Program-made: the position numbers and the translations under genes | Assembly (NCBI GenBank): GCA_030824835.1 | Contig: JAPJRA010000026.1 | Coordinates: 1-15,361, forward strand | Source: Geminicoccaceae bacterium | GTDB taxonomy: Bacteria; Pseudomonadota; Alphaproteobacteria; Geminicoccales; Geminicoccaceae | Direction: 5' to 3' | Length of the DNA: 15,361 bases | In this document: positions 8,074 to 15,361 of the stretch, piece by piece | Layout: each line of letters starts with the position of its first letter | How positions within the stretch are numbered: position 1 is the first letter of the stretch | Notes under the pieces: generated by a model | The model's database searches: none | What the model saw: only the letters and a program-made list of their open reading frames with translations | What the model was told of the DNA's origin: nothing

Positions 8074-9036
8074 TTGGACCGGGTGCAGATTCTAACGTCG
8101 ATGTTCGATCCCAGCGGGTTCGGGCTGGAGATCGGGCCCAGCTATAATCCGCTGGTCCCGAAGGCGAGCGGGGCGCCGATCGAGACGATCGACCATGCCG
8201 ATCAAGCTGGGCTGATCAAGAAATACAGCAACGACCCGTCCGTGAACGTGTCCCGAATCGAGCCCGTCGACTACGTGTCTGACGGACGCCCGATGGTCGA
8301 GGTGATCGGCCATCGGGCCCGATATGACTATATCGTGGCGTCACACGTCATCGAGCATACACCCAACATGCTCGGCTTCCTCAACGATTGCATGGGCTTG
8401 CTGAAGCCGGACGGCCGTCTTGTTCTCGCGGTACCGGACAAGCGGTACTGCTTCGATTATTTCCGACCAACGACGTCGACGGGGGACATTCTGCAGGCCT
8501 ACCGCGAGAACCGCACACGGCACACCGCGGGGGCGCTGTTCGATCATTTCGCCTACGTGACGCGCCGGGGCGGCAAGATCACCTGGGCGCCTCAGGACAG
8601 AAGTTCATTCGAGTTCTGTCACTCTCTTGAGGATGCCAAGAGATTCCTCCTGAATTACGATCCGGCTGGCGCCTATGTCGACTGTCATGCTTGGCAGTTC
8701 ACGCCTTCAAGTTTCCGACTTATTTTGCACGATCTGGCCACCTTAGGCATGTTGGGCCTGCGTGAGCAGAAGTTTCATGAGACGCTTGGATTTGAGTTCT
8801 TTATTTCTCTGACGCCCGGCGAGGCACATGCCAGACTGGATCGTCTCACGCTCGCGGAAGCGGCTCAGCTCGAAGTCGCACCAGGTCCCGAGCCATTGCC
8901 AATCCACACTGAACCCGAACCGCCGCAGGCACATGAGGTTGCGCAGCAACCTGGCGCAGTTGTTATGGAGCCGCGTAAAAAGAAGTCGTTGAGAAAGTCG
9001 ATCAAGAGGCTACGCAAATCGATTTGGGTTCGGTAG
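8074..9036 (+). CDS. Class I SAM-dependent methyltransferase, polysaccharide-locus type
   Basis: 320 residues. The N-terminal two thirds are a Methyltransf_11-like fold: SAM motif I as GLEIGPSYNPL (17-27), DYIVASHVIEHTPN (85-98) as the motif II/post region with the usual 'xxHVIEH', and LKPDGRLVLAVPDKRYCFD (110-128) as motif III. Such proteins in surface-polysaccharide loci often methylate sugars or a chain end; the acceptor here is not known. Residues about 270-300 are Pro/Glu-rich and probably unstructured, and the last 20 are very basic (RKKKSLRKSIKRL, then RKSIWVR), possibly a membrane-surface or polyanion-binding tail. It lies 27 bases after rfbA on the same strand. Its 3' half is near 52-53% G+C in two lines counted, lower than the rfb genes, suggesting a different origin. 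Confidence 0.88.
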   Translation: MDRVQILTSMFDPSGFGLEIGPSYNPLVPKASGAPIETIDHADQAGLIKKYSNDPSVNVSRIEPVDYVSDGRPMVEVIGHRARYDYIVASHVIEHTPNMLGFLNDCMGLLKPDGRLVLAVPDKRYCFDYFRPTTSTGDILQAYRENRTRHTAGALFDHFAYVTRRGGKITWAPQDRSSFEFCHSLEDAKRFLLNYDPAGAYVDCHAWQFTPSSFRLILHDLATLGMLGLREQKFHETLGFEFFISLTPGEAHARLDRLTLAEAAQLEVAPGPEPLPIHTEPEPPQAHEVAQQPGAVVMEPRKKKSLRKSIKRLRKSIWVR

Positions 9037-9080
9037 CAGATTGGTAAGTTATACGATACTGCTAAGTTAATTTATGCTCG

Positions 9081-9920
9081 CTATCTTTGTAATTTGCTCA
9101 TGATTTTGTTTACAGCAGGAGCAAGGCTGAGAATATCCCTGTCGAATACGTCGTTGCGATCATAGGTCGAGAAGATTTCGACGGATCGTTGGGTATCATG
9201 GTAACCACGCTTCATTTTTTCCGCCCATTGCTGGGACGATTTGACGAAATAGTGATTGATCTGAGCCAAATCATATTCCGGCATGCCGCTCGACAGGCCA
9301 GGTAACTCCCAGTGCAGCGGCTTGCCAAGCGGTGAGACGAAACCACCTTTGACTTCAAAATAATGGGCATTGACGCAATATTTCGTCCGCCTTGGCTGAA
9401 CAAGGCACTTGACGTGACGGTTGGGAGCAAAGGATACGTCACTTCGTTGCAGAAAGTTCTCGATCACCAGCCCGCTCGGCCGTTGCTGACGACCCGAAGA
9501 GCCGAAGATGGCCCAATTGACGGCAATCGCCGGGCAATTGGCGAGGTCGGCCACAAATTCACGGACGGAGGCGTGCTGCTTCAACAGCAAGAACTCGTCG
9601 GCGTCGATGAAGCACAACCAGTCATAATCTCGACGAAGCATCTTCAGGGCCAAGTTGTAGGCATTCACCTGATAATGCGCCGACGTGTCATTCCATGCGA
9701 TTCGTCGAACGTCGTACATGCCTGCGTATTTATCGACGACGCGTGAAGTACCATCGTTCGACATGTTGTCGAACAGCAAGATCGTATCGAAACCAATGGC
9801 CAGGTGGTACGCGATCCACTCGCTGATGTCATCCTGTTCATCTTTTACGATGACACAGGCCGCAGTATTCAACCGTCGAAATATTCGAGGCCATAGTCTG
9901 GCCTGCTTTAACTTAAACAT
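9081..9920 (-). CDS. DUF23/GT92-like glycosyltransferase
   Basis: 279 residues. The N-terminal domain has the pattern of bacterial Glyco_tranf_2_4/GT92 proteins: CVIVKDEQDDISEWIAYH (22-39), GFDTILLFDNMSNDGT (43-58) and WLCFIDADEF (101-110), where DAD is the nucleotide-sugar/metal motif. HYF and HVKCLVQP follow, and there is a basic segment near KSSQQWAEKMKRGYHD. It probably adds a sugar to a cell-surface glycan from the cytoplasmic side; donor and acceptor are unknown. There is no signal peptide or membrane helix. ATG at 9920 was preferred to TTG at 9932; neither has a clear Shine-Dalgarno sequence. Two lines counted are 48-50% G+C and the upstream line (9901-9960) is 33%, against about 62% in the next gene. 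It converges on the methyltransferase gene, 44 bases apart. Confidence 0.85.
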   Translation of the reverse strand: MFKLKQARLWPRIFRRLNTAACVIVKDEQDDISEWIAYHLAIGFDTILLFDNMSNDGTSRVVDKYAGMYDVRRIAWNDTSAHYQVNAYNLALKMLRRDYDWLCFIDADEFLLLKQHASVREFVADLANCPAIAVNWAIFGSSGRQQRPSGLVIENFLQRSDVSFAPNRHVKCLVQPRRTKYCVNAHYFEVKGGFVSPLGKPLHWELPGLSSGMPEYDLAQINHYFVKSSQQWAEKMKRGYHDTQRSVEIFSTYDRNDVFDRDILSLAPAVNKIMSKLQR

Positions 9921-10128
9921 ATGATGGACCAAATTTTATACATGTAGTCGCAATATACTCTGCCTGAAACGAGACATTGGAGATGAGTCTAACATGGTTT
10001 CCTGCCTTTGAACAGGCCCATGGGCACAGCCGTTCGGCAGTCGGCAGGTCGACCGCGCTCCTCGCCCACCCCGTCAACGTGGGTGGACGCCGGATCTGCG
10101 TGGGAAAACGCGCCGCCGCCTCGCTTGG

Positions 10129-13100
10129 CTACGCCGCGCGATCGTCGTTGCGCGCCGTGGGCTGCAGCGCAGGGTCGATGACGGTCCATGGCTTCACGCG
10201 GCGAGGCGGGAAGGCGAGCTCGAAATTGCCGGAACCGAAGTGGAAGCTGGAATGATAGTACGGATCGACGAACAGCACGTGCTTCCATCGGCTCTGCATG
10301 TAGTTCACCTCGCCGCGGAACCGAGCGGCCTTCTCCGGGGTGTCGTCGGCACCCCGCGAGACCGATTCGTGATGATAGAGTTCCGCATACGCCGCATACA
10401 CGTTCCGGTAACCCTGCTCCCTGACGCGGATGCAGAAATCGACGTCGTTGAAGGCGACCTTGAGATTCACCGCATCCAGTCCGCCAACCTCCAGATAGAC
10501 GTCGCGCCTGACTGCAAGGCAGGCACCCGTGACCGCCGAAACGGTTCGCACGGCGCTGAGCAGGCCAAAATAGCCGGGGTTGGCGCGGTCGGCGCGGTGC
10601 CCGTAATGGAAGGCGCATCCCCCGACGCCGAGGACCACGCCGGCGTGCTGTACGGTGCCATCCGGGTAGAGGAGCTTGGCACCGACGGCTCCCACCCCAG
10701 GCCGCAGGGCATGCGACACCATTTCCTTGAGCCAGCCGGGCTCGATCACCTCGATGTCGTTGTTGAGCAGCAGGAGCACCTCGCCTTTCGCGTGCTCGGC
10801 CGCATGGTTGTTCATGGCCGAGTAGTTGAATGCGCCCGGAAATGGGATTACCCGCACGCGCTCGTCGGCGCTGATGCGGCGCAGGTACTCGAGCGTCGCG
10901 GGATCGGAACTCTCGTTGTCGACAATGAGGACTTCGAGCCGGTCGTAGTCCGTGCGGTTGAGGAGACCGTCGACGCACACTGCCAGCAGATCGACCCGGT
11001 CGCGCGTCGGGATGATCACGCTGACCAACGGCAGCACCGAGGGCAGCGCGTAGGTCACCCGGTTGTTGCTGGGCACGGCCACGGACGCACCGACCTCGGC
11101 CTCGATCCCTTGTGCCTGCAGATGCTCGCGGATCGCCCGCCGAGCGGCCTGCACGCATTTCTCCAGCGATTGGTTCGAGAACGACGTGTCGGCGTTGATT
11201 CGCCAGTGGTAGAGCACTGCTGGAATGTGCGCGATACGGTCGCTCGATGATGCGCGGATGAATCGCAGTGCGAGATCGTAATCCTGGCTGCCGTCGAATC
11301 CCGGCCGAAAACCGCCGATCTGCTGCAGGATGGATCGACGGTAGGCACCGAGATGGCTGATGAGGTTGTGGGTCAAGAACAAATCTGGGTCCCAGTCCGT
11401 CTTGAAGTAGCCCATCTGTCGACGGCCCTCGCCGTCGACTCGGTCCTCGTCGCTGTAGATCAGGTCGACGTCCGGGCGTGCGTTGATCACGACCGCGAGT
11501 TCATACAGCGCGTGCGGCGGGATCAAGTCATCGTGGTCCATAAGGGCCACGAATTCGCCCTCGGCCATGTCGAGCGCGCTATTGCTCGCTTCCGCAATGT
11601 GCCCGTTGCGTTCGCGGTAGACGATCTTGATACGGCGATCATGCCAGTAGCTGGCCAGCACCTCCCGTACATGCTTCATTGTCGACGCATCGTCGGCGAT
11701 GCAAAGCTCCCAATTGGGGTAGAGCTGCGCCCGCACCGACTCAATCGCCTCTCGGAGCTGTTCCTCGCTGGGATTGTATACCGGCATCACGACGGAAATC
11801 AGCGGCCGCCGCGGGAAGCTGGCGATATGTGCCGCGATCTGGACGCGGTCGCGATCCGTCAGCGTGTCGTAGGCGGCTACCCAGTCCTGGTAGGTGCGCG
11901 AGGGTGAGACTGCGCCCGCTGCTTTGCCCTGATGGCCAGTCAGTCGACGTTTGACAAACTTACGGGCACCGCGAAGCAGCGTTGCGACGGCGGAGCGCTG
12001 CCGCTTCTCCGCTTTCAGCTTCGGCTGCTTCTTGGGACGAGATGCTGGCGAGGAAGGATCCGGCATGGGTGGCCGTGCGCTGTTCACGTCCAGCGGTACC
12101 TCCGTCACCCGTGTGTCCCGCCAAACGATCCGCATGCCACGTGCCGCCAGGAGTGCGCCGTACATTCGCTCCACGGCGTGCTCCAGCTGGCCGTCGATTG
12201 TGCCGTGAGCGGCGGCGTTCTCGTAGGGGAGAAAGGGCAGGTTGTGCAGCGCTCGCTGCAATTCACTCAGAAGAGCTGGCCGGACCATGAACATCGCACC
12301 AGCGACGTAGGGAGGATAGTCGTCGCTTGGTGCCAGACCGAGCCGGTTAGCCAACAGGTTCACCAGTGCCGCATTGTTGCCGGCGAAGGTGCTGCAGCAC
12401 GACGCGGAAGCGATCATGCCGATGGCCGGATCCTCAACCATCAGCTCAATGTTGAGGCGGGCGATCGTGGCTGAGCCGACCAGGGGATCGATCAGTGTCC
12501 GCCGCCACCGGCTGCCATCCCCGTCAGGCAGGTTGATGCTGCGCTTCCCATGCAGCACGAGTGCCACATCGTAATTTTGTACATCGATCGAGGCCAGCAG
12601 GCTGAAAACCCCGCCGGCGTCGCGCCCACGGTTGGGCGAGACCCGAATCTGTGCGGCAGGGAACTCGGCGCGCACCCGCGCGATAGCCTCGTCCGTGACG
12701 GTGGTCTCGACGAAATTCACAAAGACGTCGTGCGGAATGTCGCCCAGCTTGCGGATATCCGCCGCCAGCTCGTCCCAGACTTCCGTATAGAATAGATGGA
12801 CGAGGCAGCAGACACGTGGCTCGGCAGTATCCGGCCGATCACGTCGACTGGGCTCGCGAAACGGCTCGGGTTCGGCAAAAGAGGCAAAGGGCTGCACGGA
12901 AAGCGGCAGCAGGCTCGGCAAGCCGGCGGTGGGGCGGTCGCCGACCGCATGCTCTGCGATCGCCATAGGACGGGCCTGACGTCGCTTGAACAACGCTCGC
13001 CAAAGGTCGTCGACGCTCCGCAATGGCTTGGTGATCTTCCACGACATTGAGCGCGTAAGCTTCCTGCGCTTGCGCTGATGCCTCGCAAGCTCGCGGGTGA

Positions 13101-14103
13101 CGGCGTCACGTTGCTGAAGTACCGTGGCCAGCTCCACGGTGCGCTCGCCAACCACGAGCTGAAGTCTCATTTGCTCAGTTTTTGCCGTTTCAAGCGCGGC
13201 ATTCGTCCCTGCCAGCGCGGCATTCGCCCCTGCCAGCGCAGCATTCGCCTCTGCTAGCGCGACGCTTGTGGTGTTCAGATGTGACGTGAGCTGATCACGC
13301 TCATGGACCATCTGGCGGCGATCGAACTCGGCCTGTATGCCTGCGCCCAGCCGCGCGAAGATCTGGCGTGTGTGGTCGCAAGCCGGGTCGACCGAATCAG
13401 CTGCCAGAAGCCGCCGTATGGGCTCACTCTGCTGGGCGCCGACGGCCAATACGCCGAGGCCGTGGTGGTGGAGGAAGCTGAAGCTCGGATAGTCGCGCCG
13501 TATCTCCCCCCAGAAGCGCCACACACCAAAATCGCCGTGCCGTTCCTCGGTGTCGTGGAACAGGACGATCGCGCGGTCGGAGAGTTTCGGCCGCCAGTTC
13601 TCAAAATCGTGGCGAACGGCCTCGTAGGTGTGGCAGCCGTCGATGTGGAGCAGGTCGATCGAGCCATCGGCAAACTGGGGCAGGGCATCGTCGAACGTCG
13701 ATCGGATCAGCCGCGAGAACCCTCCATAGCGGGGCTCGAGGTAGGACTTGAGTTCGGCGTACACGCCCTCGTCATAGAGGCCGGCATGAATGTCGCCCTC
13801 CCAGGTGTCCACCGCATAGGCGCTGGTTTCGGTGTCGAGCCCGTCGATCGCTTGGCAGAAGGCCGAGTACGAAGTGCCGCTGTGTGTGCCGAGCTCGACC
13901 AGGACCTTCGGCCGCTGGATCGCCACGATCCAGAACGCGAACGGTATATGCCCGAGCCATGGCGGCAAGGCGATGCGCTCGGGCTCCCAGAACATGGAGG
14001 CCGGGAGGGCGAGAAAGGACTCCGTTGACATCGCCATCGGCGACACGTCGGCGTCAGCCGAAAGACTGAGATCGGCCTTGGGCGCCGTGGCGGCGTTGGA
14101 CAT
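10129..14103 (-). CDS. Multi-domain methyltransferase / RgpF-type / double GT2 glycosyltransferase
   Basis: 1324 residues in one open frame. Order: (1) class I methyltransferase of Methyltransf_24/CmcI type, about 30-230, with VELGTHSGTSYS (69-80), LLHIDGCHTYEAVRHDF (151-167) and LFHDTEE (181-187). (2) Coiled coil, about 262-345, with Ala-rich heptads and then SMSWKITKPLR (352-362), a linker motif common in such proteins. (3) Rhamnan-synthesis RgpF-like domain, about 430-670, with PNRGRDAGG (490-498), HGKRS (518-522) and AGAMFMVRP (601-609). (4) First GT2 domain from about 765, SVVMPVYNPS, with MDHDD (855-859). (5) Second GT2 from about 1026, SVIIPTRDR, with LLNNDIEV (1112-1119) and FNDVDFCIRVREQGY (1218-1232). 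It probably builds and caps a rhamnose-containing chain using the sugar made by the rfb operon. ATG at 14103 was chosen; GTG at 14130 would add nine residues. No membrane segment is evident. Confidence 0.92.
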   Translation of the reverse strand: MSNAATAPKADLSLSADADVSPMAMSTESFLALPASMFWEPERIALPPWLGHIPFAFWIVAIQRPKVLVELGTHSGTSYSAFCQAIDGLDTETSAYAVDTWEGDIHAGLYDEGVYAELKSYLEPRYGGFSRLIRSTFDDALPQFADGSIDLLHIDGCHTYEAVRHDFENWRPKLSDRAIVLFHDTEERHGDFGVWRFWGEIRRDYPSFSFLHHHGLGVLAVGAQQSEPIRRLLAADSVDPACDHTRQIFARLGAGIQAEFDRRQMVHERDQLTSHLNTTSVALAEANAALAGANAALAGTNAALETAKTEQMRLQLVVGERTVELATVLQQRDAVTRELARHQRKRRKLTRSMSWKITKPLRSVDDLWRALFKRRQARPMAIAEHAVGDRPTAGLPSLLPLSVQPFASFAEPEPFREPSRRDRPDTAEPRVCCLVHLFYTEVWDELAADIRKLGDIPHDVFVNFVETTVTDEAIARVRAEFPAAQIRVSPNRGRDAGGVFSLLASIDVQNYDVALVLHGKRSINLPDGDGSRWRRTLIDPLVGSATIARLNIELMVEDPAIGMIASASCCSTFAGNNAALVNLLANRLGLAPSDDYPPYVAGAMFMVRPALLSELQRALHNLPFLPYENAAAHGTIDGQLEHAVERMYGALLAARGMRIVWRDTRVTEVPLDVNSARPPMPDPSSPASRPKKQPKLKAEKRQRSAVATLLRGARKFVKRRLTGHQGKAAGAVSPSRTYQDWVAAYDTLTDRDRVQIAAHIASFPRRPLISVVMPVYNPSEEQLREAIESVRAQLYPNWELCIADDASTMKHVREVLASYWHDRRIKIVYRERNGHIAEASNSALDMAEGEFVALMDHDDLIPPHALYELAVVINARPDVDLIYSDEDRVDGEGRRQMGYFKTDWDPDLFLTHNLISHLGAYRRSILQQIGGFRPGFDGSQDYDLALRFIRASSSDRIAHIPAVLYHWRINADTSFSNQSLEKCVQAARRAIREHLQAQGIEAEVGASVAVPSNNRVTYALPSVLPLVSVIIPTRDRVDLLAVCVDGLLNRTDYDRLEVLIVDNESSDPATLEYLRRISADERVRVIPFPGAFNYSAMNNHAAEHAKGEVLLLLNNDIEVIEPGWLKEMVSHALRPGVGAVGAKLLYPDGTVQHAGVVLGVGGCAFHYGHRADRANPGYFGLLSAVRTVSAVTGACLAVRRDVYLEVGGLDAVNLKVAFNDVDFCIRVREQGYRNVYAAYAELYHHESVSRGADDTPEKAARFRGEVNYMQSRWKHVLFVDPYYHSSFHFGSGNFELAFPPRRVKPWTVIDPALQPTARNDDRAA
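13196..13258 (-). repeat. Three tandem 21-base repeats coding coiled-coil heptads
   Basis: Three adjacent 21-base units (13196-13216, 13217-13237, 13238-13258) differ at only a few bases. On the coding (minus) strand each gives a seven-residue unit, ALAEANA, ALAGANA, ALAGTNA, followed by a degenerate ALETAKT. They form part of the helical linker between the methyltransferase and RgpF-like domains. In-frame 21-base units can change in number by slippage without breaking the protein. Confidence 0.85.
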
Positions 14104-14231
14104 GGGTACGTTCCGGGCGTTAACGAGCACTGGGCGGAATACTGGCCGAAGGCACAGGACTTCACGAGTGCGAGATAGCGGTCAGGTGCGTGGCCGGCAA
14201 CCTTGCTGGGCCGATCACTGCTGTCGCGGGC

Positions 14232-15361
14232 TCATGACCGTGCCCGCGTGACGACGGTGGTGGCGCAGGGCAGCACGTCGGCAGAGGTGGTGGCGATCAT
14301 TGTTCGCCAAGCACCTCGCCGAACCTCGATCACAAGCTGGTCGGATCCGTCCCGCCCCGTGAGCCGCACGTGGGTGCATGTGCCACCCTCCGGAGCCCTC
14401 GCCAGCGCCAGCATGGCGGCGGCCCGGCGCGACGCCCATGGATCGCGCCGGTGGTGGATTACAAGCTGACGCCGGTAGGACGGCCAGCGCCGGTAGATCA
14501 GGCGCAGGTTGCTCTCGACGATCGCCCGCTTGGCGGCCGACCCGAAGGAGCCTCCGTCAGCGTGGTAGACGAATAGATCGGGTACCAGCACGTTCCGCCA
14601 GCCTGCCGCCCCCGCGCGCAGGCACCAGTCGGTCTCCTCGCCGTAGCCGCGTCCGAAGGTGGCGGCATCGAACGGTCCCAGCGCGCGCCAAGCCCGGATA
14701 TTGACGCCCATGCAGAAGCCGACTCCGGCCGGCGCCAGCAGGCTGGCGTCCGGGGTTGCCCTCAGCTGTCGGAAAGCTGCATCGATCTCCGCCACGTCCA
14801 TGTCTTCCGGCAATGGATTCACCTCGTCCGGGACGGGGAAGCTGAAGGCCGACGCCGAGTTGGAGAATGGCGTGGTCGAGGCCACGTTCTCGTCGCCAAG
14901 GATGGAGCGCATCAGTCGCTCGAGCCAGCCTGGCGGCACCTCCGTGTCGCTGTTCAGCAGGACCGCGTGGCCCCTTGCCATGGCCATCGCTCGATTGACC
15001 GTGGCGACAAACCCCTGATTGACCTCCTCGCTGATGAGAACGACGTTTGGCCGTGTCGCCGCATCGCGCAGTAGGGCGAGGCTCGCCGGCTCGCGGCTGG
15101 CATCGTCCATGAGCAGGAACCGGTGCTTCGGATCGGTGCGGTCGAACAGCGTGGCGAAGAGGCGAGCCAAGTGCTGCGCCCCGTTATGCACCGGCACGAC
15201 AATGTCGACGGGCTCTGCCAGCGGCTGCGGCTTTTCGGGGGTCTGCACAAACTGCGCCTGCACCTCTTTCAGCTGGGGCAATGCCGGCGGCGGCAGCCGC
15301 CAGCGGACGTAGGCCTCGTCGAGCACCCCGCGAGCTTTGACGAGATCGCCACGGACGGCGA
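14232..15361 (-). CDS. GT2 family glycosyltransferase (5' end outside window)
   Basis: About 375 residues are visible and the frame is open to the right edge, so the true start is probably beyond it; GTG at 15326 is possible but has no clear ribosome binding site. GT-A fold features: VDIVVPVHNGAQHL (about 51-64 of the visible part), FLLMDDAS, NQGFVATVNRAM, the donor/metal motif LLNSDTEVPPGWL (134-146), TTPFSNSASAFSFP and GYGEETDWCLRA (239-250), the acceptor-base region of GT2 enzymes. The last ~65 residues are a basic to mixed tail without a recognised domain. It probably adds a sugar, perhaps rhamnose, to the same glycan as the neighbouring multi-domain protein, whose start codon lies about 130 bases downstream on the same strand. 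An additional N-terminal domain outside the window is likely. Confidence 0.88.
   Translation of the reverse strand, partial: AVRGDLVKARGVLDEAYVRWRLPPPALPQLKEVQAQFVQTPEKPQPLAEPVDIVVPVHNGAQHLARLFATLFDRTDPKHRFLLMDDASREPASLALLRDAATRPNVVLISEEVNQGFVATVNRAMAMARGHAVLLNSDTEVPPGWLERLMRSILGDENVASTTPFSNSASAFSFPVPDEVNPLPEDMDVAEIDAAFRQLRATPDASLLAPAGVGFCMGVNIRAWRALGPFDAATFGRGYGEETDWCLRAGAAGWRNVLVPDLFVYHADGGSFGSAAKRAIVESNLRLIYRRWPSYRRQLVIHHRRDPWASRRAAAMLALARAPEGGTCTHVRLTGRDGSDQLVIEVRRGAWRTMIATTSADVLPCATTVVTRARS

Noticed and set aside
9045..9069. TAAGTTA repeated twice, 18 bases apart, between the convergent genes
   Set aside because: A seven-base A+T-rich repeat in an A+T-rich spacer is expected by chance, and no gene starts there.
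10066..10086. CCACCC/GGGTGG inverted repeat with a 9-base loop after the large glycosyltransferase gene
   Set aside because: The stem is only six pairs and there is no T-tract on the minus-strand side, so a terminator call is not justified.
10240..11250. Plus-strand frame of 336 codons opposite the second GT2 domain
   Set aside because: Antisense to conserved glycosyltransferase motifs, and the translation lacks any recognisable fold.
13303..14028. Plus-strand frame of 241 codons opposite the methyltransferase domain
   Set aside because: The opposite strand encodes clear SAM and Asp/His motifs in a 1324-residue protein; this frame shows no domain and no ribosome binding site.

Overview
The window reads as chromosomal DNA of a high-G+C Gram-negative bacterium, most likely an alphaproteobacterium. 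This rests on the high G+C at third codon positions, a periplasmic-type sugar transporter with a Sec signal peptide, and an AruH-like aminotransferase. Genus cannot be fixed from the sequence. No tRNA, rRNA, CRISPR array, insertion sequence or phage gene was seen.

Left part (1-2218): a minus-strand operon for a ribose/fructose-class (CUT2) sugar ABC importer. Its order is ATPase (2014-1274), permease (1277-243, ATGA overlap), then the start of the periplasmic binding protein (202-1, cut by the window edge). Divergent from it on the plus strand are two small unrecognised genes (2219-2476 and 2566-2928), followed by a strong intrinsic terminator (2999-3033). A minus-strand class I/II aminotransferase closely resembling arginine:pyruvate transaminase AruH follows (3057-4283).

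Centre (4582-9036): a plus-strand operon with the complete dTDP-L-rhamnose pathway in the order rfbC-rfbB-rfbD-rfbA, tightly packed or overlapping, and then a SAM methyltransferase gene with a TTG start. RfbA makes dTDP-glucose from glucose-1-phosphate and dTTP. RfbB dehydrates it, RfbC epimerises it and RfbD reduces it to dTDP-L-rhamnose.

Right part (9081-15361): minus-strand genes that probably use this sugar. They are a small DUF23/GT92-like glycosyltransferase (9920-9081), a 1324-residue protein joining methyltransferase, coiled coil, RgpF-type domain and two GT2 domains (14103-10129), and a further GT2 glycosyltransferase running off the right edge. Together the centre and right parts look like one end of a rhamnose-containing surface polysaccharide (O-antigen or rhamnan) locus, with export and polymerisation genes probably outside the window. 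The methyltransferase and GT92-like pair is clearly poorer in G+C than its flanks and may be a later acquisition.

No clearly new biological system was found. The most noteworthy items are the multi-domain glycosyltransferase, the small-gene pair with its own terminator, and the low-G+C insert.
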